Shown: piece after piece, positions 35,457-45,844 of the stretch | Numbering within the stretch: the first letter of the stretch is position 1 | How the letters are laid out: each line of letters opens with the position of its first letter | Position numbers and translations under genes: made by a program | The notes under the pieces: generated by a model | Told to the model about the DNA's origin: nothing | The model's database searches: none | Seen by the model: only the letters and a program-made list of their open reading frames with translations | NCBI GenBank assembly: GCA_004835665.1 | Contig: RBKR01000002.1 | Coordinates: 1,984,001 to 2,048,000 of the forward strand | DNA length: 64,000 nt | From: Phoma sp. XZ068 | Lineage: Eukaryota > Ascomycota > Dothideomycetes > Pleosporales > Didymellaceae | Direction: 5' to 3'

Positions 35457-36265
35457 TCTGGGTGCGTTGCTTGTAGAACCTTCGAAAGTCGAGCCGCTCA
35501 ATGTTGTCTGTGTGTAGTATTGCTGAGCAGCATGTGTGACGTGCGTGAAGGCTGACAAGGCTGACTCACTCGTAGGCGGTGCGCGTGTTGGCACAGCGTG
35601 TCAAAGCGTGCTAACATCGGTCGGTCGGTATTTTAGCTGGGCTGTATCATCAGTCAAGACACACCCGACCGGTCATACTGCAATTGGAGATCACCATGCA
35701 CTACCTGCACTGTAATGACCACTTGGAAGGAAGGAAGGATGGCGCAGCTGCGGGGAAGCGAGACCAAAGTGGGCATGATCGTCAACGTCCGAACACCCGG
35801 AGCCTCACAGAACCGCGATACACAATGGACATTGTTCCATTCCTTCCTTGCGATTCACTTTCTCGGCAGATCTTTCCGGATCAGGCTGAGTTCTCCAGTC
35901 CTGATTAGATCGTGGGAGGCTGCGACACGGTCGGAGTTGCTGCGCACGGCCGGTCACTCACGGGATGCCTCCGGTTTTCCACTTAGCTTCCCGTTCTTAC
36001 GAGCCTCTAATTGAAGCTTGCACCTTTATCCGGTATTGGGCCAGGAACAAGGCCAATAATATGACTTTAGAATTCGCAAACGCCTGCCGCAGCGCTTGTC
36101 CAGCCGCGCTCCCGCGCTCAAGCAACAACGGCATGCTATGGCGTCGGGCAAGCTTAAGAACGGCGGTGGAAGGCGTTGTTTGACATCCGAACCCTTCCCC
36201 TTATCTTGAAATTGAATCCGAAAGCTTTGAGAGACACCTATGCGCCTGGATCTTTGAAGACATCC
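35457..36265. promoter_or_regulatory. Divergent gap between kinase-like and carboxypeptidase genes, 809 bases
   Basis: Both neighbours start here, so both promoters lie within. No other gene or repeat seen. Confidence 0.5.
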
Positions 36266-38186
36266 ATGAACATGTTTATTCTCCGATCCCTCATATCCTT
36301 GAGCCCGCTTGCCCTTGTCGCATCGGCGGCCTTCCCTCCGAAACCAGAGAGCGTCATGGTCGTGCAGTCGACGAAGTTCCCCGGTGTGTCAATTTCATAT
36401 AAAGAAGTAAGTCGCTCTAGCATGTGCGAAGTGCAGCATTGCTGATCATTCTCAGACGAGCATATGCGAGACAACAGAGGGAATCAAAGGCTACAGTGGC
36501 TTCGTCAACCTTCCAATCGACCGGACGAAGAATCGAAATTACGAGAGCCACATTTACTTCTGGTTCTTCCAGGCTCGACATGACTCAGAGAATGCTCCAC
36601 TATCCATTTGGCTCCAAGGAGGTCCTGGCGTTCCATCGACTCAGGCTGCTGTCGGGGAAAACGGCCCTTGCATCGTTCTCGAGGACTCTAAAACCTCGAG
36701 GCTTGATCCATGGTCCTGGAACGACAAAGTGAACATGATCTATATTGATCAACCCGTTCAGGTTGGCTACTCTTACGATCGGCTCGTCAATGGAACCCTA
36801 GATGTTGTTGCTTCTCCATTTGCTTACAAGCCAGCGAATTTCTCTCAGACCGGCGTACCAGAGACGAATCTGACCTTCTTGACCGGCACCTTCCCATCGC
36901 AAAGCTTCTACGGAACTCCAAACACAACAGTAGCAGCTGCGCCATTCATCTATGACTTCATGCAAGCATGGATGCAAGAGTTCCCTGGATACAAGTCGAA
37001 GGATAATCGCTTCAGCATCTGGGGCGAGTCGTACGCAGGACATTATAATCCAATCTACGCAGACTACTTTGAGCAGCAGAATAGTCTCATCGCTAAGGAC
37101 AGTGCCAATGGGTCTGCTATAGAGCTCCATATCGACACTGTTGGACTTGTCAATGCCTGCATTGATATTGATACACAGATTGACTCCTACCCAGAGTTTG
37201 CTTACAACAACACATATGGCCTGCAACTCATCAATGAGACGCAGTATGATGCGGCTTTAGAAGCCTCACCACAATGCAAAAACCTTACTGCAGCATGCAG
37301 AGCGTTGGCCGATGAGAAGGACCCCGGCGGACTTGGTAACCAGCCAGATGTTAATAAAGCTTGTCTCGGTGCCTACCTGTACTGCTTCTCCAAAATGCAT
37401 GATGACGTCGAGAAGTCAAGCGTAAGTGTAGAGGTACTGCCTCAGTATAATAGTTTACTGACAACCGCACAGCAAAACAAGTTCGACATCGCCGCGCCTA
37501 ACCTCCCTGAAGCCTTCCCTCCCAAATGGGCCGCGGGATACCTGAACGATGCTGAAATTCAACAAGCACTTGGCGTACCTCTAAATTGGACTGGCCAGTC
37601 GATCCCAGTCGCAGTCGGCTTCAACGCGACAGGCGACTTCATCCTGGGGAATGGACTCAAAAAGCTCCAAAGCCTTCTCGACAGAGGCGTCAAAGTGTCG
37701 CTCGTGTACGGTGACCGTGACTATCAATGCAATTGGCTTGGCGGCGAAGCCGTTAGTCTCGCTCTGGGGTCTGCTGATTTCAAGAAGGCAGGGTATGCAG
37801 AAATCTGGACAAACTCATCGTACGTGGGAGGCCTTGTGCGGCAGCATGGTAATCTGTCATTTGCGCGGGTCTTTCAGGCGGGACACGAGGTACCATACTA
37901 TCAGCCTGAAACCGCGTACCAGATCTTCAACCGGGTCATGTCCAACAAGGATGTCGCGACCGGTGAGATATCTGCTGCCAACTATTCCAGCAGCGGATCA
38001 AGCTCGGCGTGGACTAAATCTGTGCTACATCTGGATGAGGAGCGTGCGCAGTGCTACTTGTGGGATGTCTTTGAGACTTGTACGAAGGCGGAAGAGGCTG
38101 TTTTAAGGAGTGGAAACGCGATTGTGAAAGATTTCGTATTAGTGGGCAAGATTGGTGGTAATGGTACTCAAGGCATTGGTGTATAG
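36266..38186 (+). CDS. Secreted serine carboxypeptidase, family S10
   Basis: Serine exopeptidase that removes C-terminal residues, secreted or vacuolar. Exons 36266-36406, 36456-37421 and 37473-38186 give 606 aa. Residues 1-21 (MNMFILRSLISLSPLALVASA) are a signal peptide. SIWLQGGPGVPST is the S10 substrate-binding segment. The catalytic serine is in WGESYAGHY (about Ser239), the aspartate in YGDRDYQCNWLGG (about Asp452) and the histidine in FQAGHEVPYYQP (about His507). Many N-X-S/T sites suggest heavy glycosylation. The second intron (37422-37472) is 51 bases, a multiple of three, and has no stop, so it can also be read through. I treat it as an intron because of GTAAGT, TTACTGAC and CACAG. 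The family call does not depend on it. Confidence 0.93.
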
Positions 38187-38932
38187 TGCGCAACCGAGGA
38201 AAGAAAACCAATCAATGCGAAAGTCCTCTCCTTCAAATTCAGGCACAGTGACCATATCATTGACGGAAAGGGCTGCTTCGATCATCTCCTGCGTATAGAA
38301 AGAAGTCTAACTTCAGTCATCCAAAATGTGAAGCTGAACTTCTTAGCAGTGTACACTTTAAAACTGCCAGAAGTCGAAGATTGTGAAAGTGAACTTATAT
38401 AGCGACGAGCTGTACAGGGGAAGCCGTGCGTTCTGATGTTTAGTGGGAGACGTTAAGTCACCAGAGCAGAGAGTTAATTCGAGAGCACTGGCGACTGCTG
38501 TGGATAAGCTCGGCGCATGAGGCTTAGCGTTCTTGGCATGATCACGAAAAACACGCGTCTCCATGCTTCCCCGAAAATACATGTTCGCTTCCCCGTGCGC
38601 TACAGACACCCCGCAGAACTGGTCGCCCCTCTACAAGCTTCGGTGAGCTCATCACACCAATCTTGAATTTAAGGTGATCTTATGCAGCTCACGGATGACT
38701 GCGGAACAAGAGAAAGTTCTGCCGAGCATCCCGCAGCCGCACTAACTCCGCTATGACGATCATCGTTCTAAGTTGAGTGATTTTGTCATCCATCGACGTG
38801 CATCTCTATTCCAACATCTATATTTCTGTATCGCTATCCGAAAGAGCTGGACTCTCGATATAGCACACGAGCTTTTATTATTACTTCTTACCCATTTCGC
38901 TGCAGTCCGCGTCCCACAAAGGCCCAGTCGCA
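38187..38932. other. Intergenic gap, 746 bases
   Basis: 3' region of the carboxypeptidase and promoter of the F-box gene. Nothing else seen. Confidence 0.5.
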
Positions 38933-40717
38933 ATGGTGGACGCCAACCCGAAGAAAAGCGGCTTCCGCGCCATGTTTGGCAGGCGACCAAGTACCCCGAA
39001 AGAGCCAGTGACACGTAAAAAGCTGTCGAAGAAGGGATCCCGGTTGGAAATGTCGATAGATCCTGGTTCTAGCAGTGTAGCAGATCCCAGACGCCAGGAC
39101 TCTGGCAGCTTTTCAAGCCAAGTTGGCGGTGAACAAGCCAGACAACACGCGACCTTGCCAACATATGAGGATATTACAGGCTACACGCCGCACACGTTTC
39201 GAGATTACCCATACACAGCAATTGGATCGGGACCAAATGCGATCCCCGTATTTATGCAATCTGATGCCGAATATCGCCGGAACTCAGAAGGACTACAACA
39301 ATATGCTGCGCCTTTGTACCAAACAACCACCGCCAGTTCTGCGAGAACGGGCTCCTTACCACATATCTATCATGAGCGCACGAACAACAGGATCCAGCAG
39401 TCACCGGCGAGACATACACCATCGAAATTGAGCAAGGCCCATCGGGCGCCAGTTCGAAAGGATGATATCCTCGACAAGGACACCGGTGAGCGAAAGGATC
39501 TCACAGACATGATGCACGCTTTTACGTACAATGAAGCTCTTGACTCCGTGGATGAAGTAAGTCATCGCGTTGAAGAGGTTTACTATGATCCTACGAAACC
39601 GGACGGCACAGCTATGTTAGGGGAGGTATCACCCGAGATCTGGCTGCAAGTAGCGGAGTACCTATCCCCACTAGATGTTGCCCACCTATCGTCAACCTGC
39701 CGAACTATGTTCACTCGCTTAGGCCGTCAACCCTACAAGTTACTATTGGATCCCCAGAACCGTCCCGATCGTCTCGACTTTCTACTGGCAATGGATCATA
39801 AACTACCTCGCCATCTCTTCTGTTTTCCATGTGCCCAGTGGCATCTTCGAATACAACCCGGGCTCGAGACACTAAAGCCTCATAACGTCCTGAATCCATT
39901 GTTCGAATGTCCCAACTTCACAAACAACCTCCTTCCACCTCCAAGGATTCGTATCAGCGAAGGTCGCACATTGCCGTTTGCATTTGTGCAGCTAGTAAGG
40001 CGACACTGGGCGTTTGGACCTGAGTACGGCATTTCACATCAATCCCTTGCGCGTCGTTGGAAGGACCCATATTCTCCCTGGTCGCATGAGAGCAAGTACC
40101 ATGTCACTGACAGGGGGCACGTCCTGATGCGCGTGAAGTCACAAGCATATGTCGAAGGTGGCATGACCATAGCGGGCAAGCGTATGCTACTTTTCAGTCG
40201 AGATGACTACACGCCGTATTTCAGTGTATGCAGTCACTGGAAGAATGGCGTACTTACGTCGGTACCAAAATGTGCGCTTGATCACATTCCAGTCGCGGAG
40301 GTGAATATGATAAATGGGATCAAAGATCGTCTGGCACCCAAAAAGGCTGTTGGTAACGTGCCCACTTGCCAGACGTGCAGGCCCATGCGACGCTGCCCAG
40401 AGTGCCCTACGGAGTACCTGTTTGAGCTTAAGATGGTGGAGGATAAGACTGTGAAGAGCAATGGGGCGGAGCGGTTTAAACAGGCACTTGTGGTTACAAG
40501 ATGGAGCGATCTAGGACCTGGACGTAGCCCTGTCGACAACGAATGGGCAGCTATTACTGGCGAAAACGAAGAGTACGACAGCTTCCAGGAGATCGGCAGA
40601 AGAGCTATCAGCGGTGTGTTCGAGAGTGCGTTTACCGACACAACCCCGGGTCAGAGGATTGTAACAATGAACCCTAAGAAGATCAAGGGGAACGAGATTG
40701 GAGGTGACTGGTACTAG
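38933..40717 (+). CDS. F-box domain protein
   Basis: Probable substrate adaptor of an SCF ubiquitin ligase, binding Skp1 through its F-box. One uninterrupted frame of 594 aa. Residues 1-220 are polar and probably disordered, starting with a basic segment (KKSGFRAMFGRRPSTPKEP). The F-box is at about 226-270: EVSPEIWLQVAEYLSPLDVAHLSSTCRTMF. The part after it (about 275-594) looks folded and holds two cysteine pairs of zinc-binding type, CFPCAQWHL and, later, CQTCRPMRRCPECP. No WD40 or leucine-rich repeats are visible, so the target-binding domain is not of a known repeat class. Similar F-box proteins with a cysteine-containing C-terminal domain are common in Pleosporales-type genomes. Target unknown. 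Confidence 0.85.
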   Translation: MVDANPKKSGFRAMFGRRPSTPKEPVTRKKLSKKGSRLEMSIDPGSSSVADPRRQDSGSFSSQVGGEQARQHATLPTYEDITGYTPHTFRDYPYTAIGSGPNAIPVFMQSDAEYRRNSEGLQQYAAPLYQTTTASSARTGSLPHIYHERTNNRIQQSPARHTPSKLSKAHRAPVRKDDILDKDTGERKDLTDMMHAFTYNEALDSVDEVSHRVEEVYYDPTKPDGTAMLGEVSPEIWLQVAEYLSPLDVAHLSSTCRTMFTRLGRQPYKLLLDPQNRPDRLDFLLAMDHKLPRHLFCFPCAQWHLRIQPGLETLKPHNVLNPLFECPNFTNNLLPPPRIRISEGRTLPFAFVQLVRRHWAFGPEYGISHQSLARRWKDPYSPWSHESKYHVTDRGHVLMRVKSQAYVEGGMTIAGKRMLLFSRDDYTPYFSVCSHWKNGVLTSVPKCALDHIPVAEVNMINGIKDRLAPKKAVGNVPTCQTCRPMRRCPECPTEYLFELKMVEDKTVKSNGAERFKQALVVTRWSDLGPGRSPVDNEWAAITGENEEYDSFQEIGRRAISGVFESAFTDTTPGQRIVTMNPKKIKGNEIGGDWY

Positions 40718-41572
40718 GCTGTCGAGCGAGCAATCCAGTCTGGGTTACAATCTGCGAACCTTTACTTCGCTCTGTAATAATTCAACATCAATTGTGTCGC
40801 GTTCAGACGCTCCCATTGTAATCACCGCACGACAATGTAGTGCCTGCAGTATGTCTTTCAACGGTGTCCGTGCGCCGCCGTCACCATGCTTTAAAGCATC
40901 AGTTCGATCAGAATGCACGTCCTCGCACCAATCACGTCTGCCGACACAGCTTTCCGATGCACCAACACGATGCAGGACTGTGCAGTCACGTGACTATATC
41001 TCAAGTGTTGTTCTTTGTGCACGTCAATATCGACGAGGTTTGTACTGGCGCTTTCACTTGGAAACCGGAAGCAGTTATTGCTCGGGAAAACTTGATCGGT
41101 CCGATGCTGCGAAGTTTGCTGTCGCCAAGGCTTGGGAAGGATAAGATGATCTGATAAAATTTCTTCCGCCCTTAATTACCAATGCTTTGTCCCCACCACC
41201 GACATACTTGACTACTTTCGATCAGCTCCGACTGTACATTACGTGCTAGCGAGAACTAGATGCCGCGGAAATATCAGTCATCGTGTGAAAGAATGGATAA
41301 TGCGACAACGCCCTGACGGAGACCACACCCAGATGGACACACCAGGCTCATTCGAGACTAAATACAACGGCAGCCACGCGTTGGTTGCGGATCATATACC
41401 GTGATATCGGGTGTTTGTGGACTGGAAGTCGCTTTTGCGACTCAAGGAACACGAGATAGGCTCCGTCGCGCCCACACATAAGATCAAAGAATGTCTCTCA
41501 TCTTATCTGATCCCCATCATCGCCTGCCATCCATATTAACCTCTGGCGTCGCTGCTCAAATTCGATCTCAAG
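40718..41572. other. Intergenic gap, 855 bases
   Basis: 3' region of the F-box gene and promoter of the MFS gene. Open frames here are short and lack features; no gene seen. Confidence 0.5.
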
Positions 41573-43212
41573 ATGCGTTTCTCCATGGAGCGTGCCCGTA
41601 ACAATGTCTCAATTGAGGGCCAGCAACCAACTTCGGTCTCCGCTGAGAAGGAGCCAGGTCTGGTAGTCGCCAGCAGCGGGTCATCAGTCAAGAGCGAAGG
41701 TGGTCGAAGTACGCTTGTACCAGTCAAGATGAAGCTCATTTCTATCTTGTTGGTGACGGCTATTGGATTTGGATCGCATTGGAGCAGCGGTGTAACTGGT
41801 GCAATGAAGAGCACGTTGAAGAAGGTATACAAGGACTGCCTTCCCAAGATGCCGAACAGAGCTGACGAGAACAGCAACTTCGCATTAACAACGCGCAATA
41901 TGCGGTTCTGGAAGCCTCAGAGGATTTCATGAAGACAGCCTTGATTTTGGTCAGTGGACTTGTCACTGATAGGATTGGTGGTGCCAGCGCCATGCTATGG
42001 GGCAACGCCATCTTCAGTGTTGGGGCAATTTTTATCGCCGCAGCCACGACTGTACGCTCTTACAAGTTCATGATTTTCGGTGTCATTGTTCAAGCCCTTG
42101 GCGATATCGCTACCCAGGTCGCCCAATACAAAGTCTTCAGCTCGTGGTTCGCTCCCTCTGATGGTTTCGCGTCAACACTAGGCTTCGAACTTGGCGTTGG
42201 AAAGATTGGATCATTCGTCGGCAAGGCCACGGCCAACGTTATCGCAAAAAACACAGGCGACTTCAGCTGGGTGTACTGGACCGCCGTATTCATGAACCTT
42301 TTCACCAACGTGGTCACCCTGGTGTTCTGGTTCTTCACTAAATGGTGCAACAAAACCTACTCTGGCATGGTCGACCCTGCGACCGGGGAGAAGCTTACCG
42401 AGAATAACAAAAAGTTCGAGTTTAGTAAGATGCTGCGCCTGCCTTGGACTTTCTGGAGTGTTGTATGCTACTCACTCTTCCAGACCAGCACCGCGCTTAT
42501 TTACAATCAAAACGCCACCGAGCTGGCCGAGCAACGCTTCAAAATCGACGCAGTGACCGCAGGCTGGTATTCAGCAATGTCGCAGTACTTGGGATTCTTC
42601 CTTGTGCCACTCATAGGCATCTTCATTGACCTTCTCGGCAATCGAATCACACTCATGGTCATTTGCGCACTGGGTATGCTCCTCTCTATGTGCCTAGCCG
42701 CATGGGGCCCAACGATCGCCGGTACAGCTGCTTCATTTGGTATATATGCAGTCGCAACATCTTTCGGACCCACTGTAATTATCGATTCTATACGTACAAC
42801 GATGTGGTACCAAGAGGTCTTTGGCTCCGGCTACGCTGTCAAGATTGCTGTCAACAACAGTATGACCATCTTTGTGCGGATCATCACAGGCGTTATCCAG
42901 GACCGCGACAATAACTCTTACGACAATGTAGTCAAAGGGTACGTCTTCCTTGCTGCCGGGTCAGTTGTTGTGGGTACTACACTGTTAGTCGTCAGCTACT
43001 GGACCGTTGATCTGAGGTTACTCCAATGGACAAAGAAGCAACGCATGGCGAAGGGTGAAACAATTAACGACAGGAGAATGCAATTCGAAAAGGGGGAGGC
43101 CGGCACTAGGAACAAGAAGATCAGCATGACTTTGTTCGTCATGCTGATCTTCTTTATTCTGGGTGCTTGGGCAGCATACTTCTGGGGTGTCGCAACTGGC
43201 AATAACAACTAG
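41573..43212 (+). CDS. MFS carrier, MFSD1-like
   Basis: Major facilitator with about 12 membrane helices; the arrangement recalls MFSD1-type proteins, whose animal members are lysosomal, but the fungal substrate is unknown. Exons 41573-41824 and 41875-43212 give 529 aa. The 50-base intron has GTATAC, AGCTGACG and CAG. Joined, it restores LKKQLRINNAQYAVLEASED ahead of FMKTALILVSGLVTDRIGG, the conserved region between helices 1 and 2. Residues 1-50 are a polar cytosolic tail. A long cytosolic loop (about 205-235) lies in mid-protein. Near the C-terminus, KKISMTLFVMLIFFILGAWA, the last helix and the loop before it, is encoded by a perfect hairpin at 43114-43154. Confidence 0.85.
43114..43154. 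repeat. Perfect 17-bp inverted repeat with 7-base loop inside the MFS coding sequence
   Basis: Left arm 43114-43130 (AAGAAGATCAGCATGAC) and right arm 43138-43154 are exact reverse complements, separated by TTTGTTC. It lies in frame and encodes the junction of the last cytosolic loop and the final helix. Confidence 0.95.
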
Positions 43213-43653
43213 TGAAGGGGCTTATAGCTACAATGTCTGCAATCAATACCAAAAATGCAACGTAGAACGTGATGTTTGCCTTTATGTTCTCGACATCGAC
43301 TTCTGCATTGTTGACACTGTTGCTGCTCACCAGGCAATTTCCTTGGCCTTCGCCCACCCCATGTCTTTAAACGTTGTTCGAGACCATTGAAAGTCTCACC
43401 CCTTTTAGTCTCTCGATTGATAAGTGATGATTCCCTACCTGTATTGAAGACGCGCGACAGGATGTTATTTGAATTTGCACCGGACAAAGGTGGAACCTAG
43501 TGTTCAGCAGAGTATTTGATACAGAGAATCGTCGCATTACGTTTGTAGCTGCCGTTCACTGTGCAGCACACCCACTTTGGCAGTTAAGCTGCTCTGCGAA
43601 GGACATTCTGTATCTTAGTAATGTTACTTCCAGTTATCTTACATATGTACACA
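43213..43653. other. Intergenic gap between convergent genes, 441 bases
   Basis: Tail-to-tail gap between the MFS carrier and the DHCR24-like gene. Only 3' regions seen. Confidence 0.55.
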
Positions 43654-45180
43654 TTACCACCACATCCACCACCTCCTACTCGCACCTAATCTTTTCCATT
43701 TCCACGTCGAGTTACGATGGATCGTGTAGTCCTTGCTTTGGATGCTTTTGTAGATTCCCCAGAACCCTCCTAGCGGCCATACATTCTTGAGTCGCATGCC
43801 CCAGTCCTTCTGAGCCATGTCTGTATACTTTTGAATATCAACATGCACCTTGTCATGCACATCAGGCAGGCCACCGGCGTTGTACTTCGTTCGTAGGCCT
43901 TCGTGCCATTTACGATCGAATTGCGACCAGAATTCGGCCTTGCTATAGTAGGTGTGCGCATAGAGCCACTTCATGCCACCCATCTCGCCCAAAGTCTTCT
44001 CAAGTGCGCGGTTCTTGTTGAGATACTCTTGAGGATCTTGAGGTCCGAAACCCCACAGACCAATGTTCAGCATCTGTGTATCCTTGAGCTCGCCCTTGGT
44101 GTGTGGGTGCATAGTAGGTTGCTCGCTCTGCTTAAGTGGACATAGCCAGATTGGCCAGATCGTGAATTCTTTATCGGTGTAGTCGACGAACTTCTCTGCG
44201 TTCGGGTAGGGAAGGGCCATATCCTGTACTATGTAACGTGTTGCAATTCCGCTTGCATGCAGGGCTCGGTACAGCATGCGGGTGTGGAGGAAATCGTCCA
44301 AAAACCAACGCGTGAACTTATTGAAAGGAAAGCTCATGTAGCTAAAGGCAGAGCGCCCAACCCAGAAGCCACCACGATCGTATCGGAACATGTACTCAGC
44401 TAGCGGGATATACTCGACAACGGGATCATTGGAAGTACGAGTGGCCTCTTCGACATGTAAGTAGAACCAGGGATCCAGGGCGTGTGAGAAGGTTTGTGGT
44501 TTGATATTTGGTGGTAGGTGGTCCGTCATTTCGCCGGTTACGATGGCGCCATGGTCCTTGGAGAAGAGAATACCGTCGACGTAGTCGTTCTTCTCACCCT
44601 TCTCCCCCTCGGTATGCTCACGAACCTCTTTGACGGCTTGCGCCACGCTCCTGGTGGGATAGTAGGTCGTTTTCACATACTTTTTGGCCTCGATGAGTCG
44701 AAGATTGACTAGAGTGGTAACTCCCAACGTGCCAACTGCGCCCGCAGCCCCACGAAACAGATCTGCATTCTCTTTCTCCGATGCTTTGATGATCTCGCCA
44801 TCTGCCAGGACCATCTCGACCTCGTTGATCGTCCTATCAAAGAACCCGAACTTGAAACTGCTACTTTCGCCTGCAGTTCCTGCATAACCTCCTCCCACGG
44901 TGATACCAGGAAATTCCATAACCACGGGCGGCACCAACCCGTGTGGCAGCGTGGCTTCTACGAGCCGGTCCATGGGTACATTGGGCTCTACGAGAGCCGT
45001 ACGCGTCTGTTTATCCACTTTGATGACATTTCTGAGGCCACTGATGTCGACTACGCGCTTCTTGAGGGTTGGACGCGTAGAATTGGTCGATCCATGTGAG
45101 ATACGGAAAGGCTCCTTGCGTGCAAAGTAGTCTTTCACCTTAGAGGCTACTTGCACGACAATGCGTTGATGGCGATCCAT
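43654..45180 (-). CDS. FAD-dependent oxidoreductase, delta(24)-sterol reductase (DHCR24/DIMINUTO)-like
   Basis: FAD-binding PCMH-type protein of the DHCR24/DWARF1 family, which in animals and plants reduces or isomerises sterol side-chain double bonds. Fungal homologs are widespread but their substrate is not settled. Intronless, 508 aa. The FAD domain shows VVDISGLRNVIKVDKQTRTALVEPNVPMDRL, VVMEFPGITVGGGYAGTAGESSS and GFFDRTINEVEMVLADGEI. RGAAGAVGTLGVTT is the second nucleotide-binding segment. The C-terminal part carries PLGGFWGIYK. The N-terminal membrane anchor of animal DHCR24 is absent. The last 15 residues are Trp/Arg-rich (KRLGASRRWWMWW), which is unusual and could mean an unrecognised final intron. 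The first ATG is at 45180. It is head to head with the hexosaminidase. Confidence 0.88.
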   Translation of the reverse strand: MDRHQRIVVQVASKVKDYFARKEPFRISHGSTNSTRPTLKKRVVDISGLRNVIKVDKQTRTALVEPNVPMDRLVEATLPHGLVPPVVMEFPGITVGGGYAGTAGESSSFKFGFFDRTINEVEMVLADGEIIKASEKENADLFRGAAGAVGTLGVTTLVNLRLIEAKKYVKTTYYPTRSVAQAVKEVREHTEGEKGEKNDYVDGILFSKDHGAIVTGEMTDHLPPNIKPQTFSHALDPWFYLHVEEATRTSNDPVVEYIPLAEYMFRYDRGGFWVGRSAFSYMSFPFNKFTRWFLDDFLHTRMLYRALHASGIATRYIVQDMALPYPNAEKFVDYTDKEFTIWPIWLCPLKQSEQPTMHPHTKGELKDTQMLNIGLWGFGPQDPQEYLNKNRALEKTLGEMGGMKWLYAHTYYSKAEFWSQFDRKWHEGLRTKYNAGGLPDVHDKVHVDIQKYTDMAQKDWGMRLKNVWPLGGFWGIYKSIQSKDYTIHRNSTWKWKRLGASRRWWMWW

Positions 45181-45844
45181 CACTGGAAAGGAAACGAAGA
45201 AAAGACAAACTCCAGCGAATGCAAGTGCGTTCTATTGATACATGATGCTATAGACTCGTGATGTGAGGGCAAAAGGATTCGGGACGTTCCAGCTTTTCCA
45301 ACGTTGATGCGCTAGTCCCTTTTCGTCCTTAGCCTCGATGCTGTCTCTTCCCGTTTTGGCGCTCTCATTTCGTTGCATCAAGACTTTCCAAATGGTGCGC
45401 TAATTCACCTTGACAGGAAAAGGACTCTTGACTCATGGAATATCTTAGTTGGTGATGTGCTAGATGATGCGAAGTGCTCAGATATTGCAAGCTGGATCAG
45501 GAACCTTACGATCAGCTGCACCCTAAATGGCGGGAGCGTCGCTTGCCGTGTGCCTCTGAGCCTCCACGTGCGAATTTCATGCACTCCGCAAATGTTCCAG
45601 AAACGCCACCTTGATGAACTCCGAGCTAGTTCTCGATGTCGGACTCAAGTGAGCCTCACGTGTTTGTCACCCCTTCGTCGATACGGATGTTACACCGAGA
45701 ACAGTGGGGCTGATATGCGGGGATGCATCGGGCTGCTGTCCTCCTGCCTGACGATCCCTTGGGACTGTGCCGCGCGACTTATAAGTAATACGAAGCTGCC
45801 ACGCATTTTGACGAACTTTCTGTTTCCTCAGCCCACCCTCAAGC
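45181..45844. promoter_or_regulatory. Divergent promoter region, DHCR24-like / hexosaminidase, 664 bases
   Basis: Both neighbours start here. A TATA-like TTATAAGT at about 45779-45786 is about 60 bases before the hexosaminidase start codon. No other feature seen. Confidence 0.5.
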
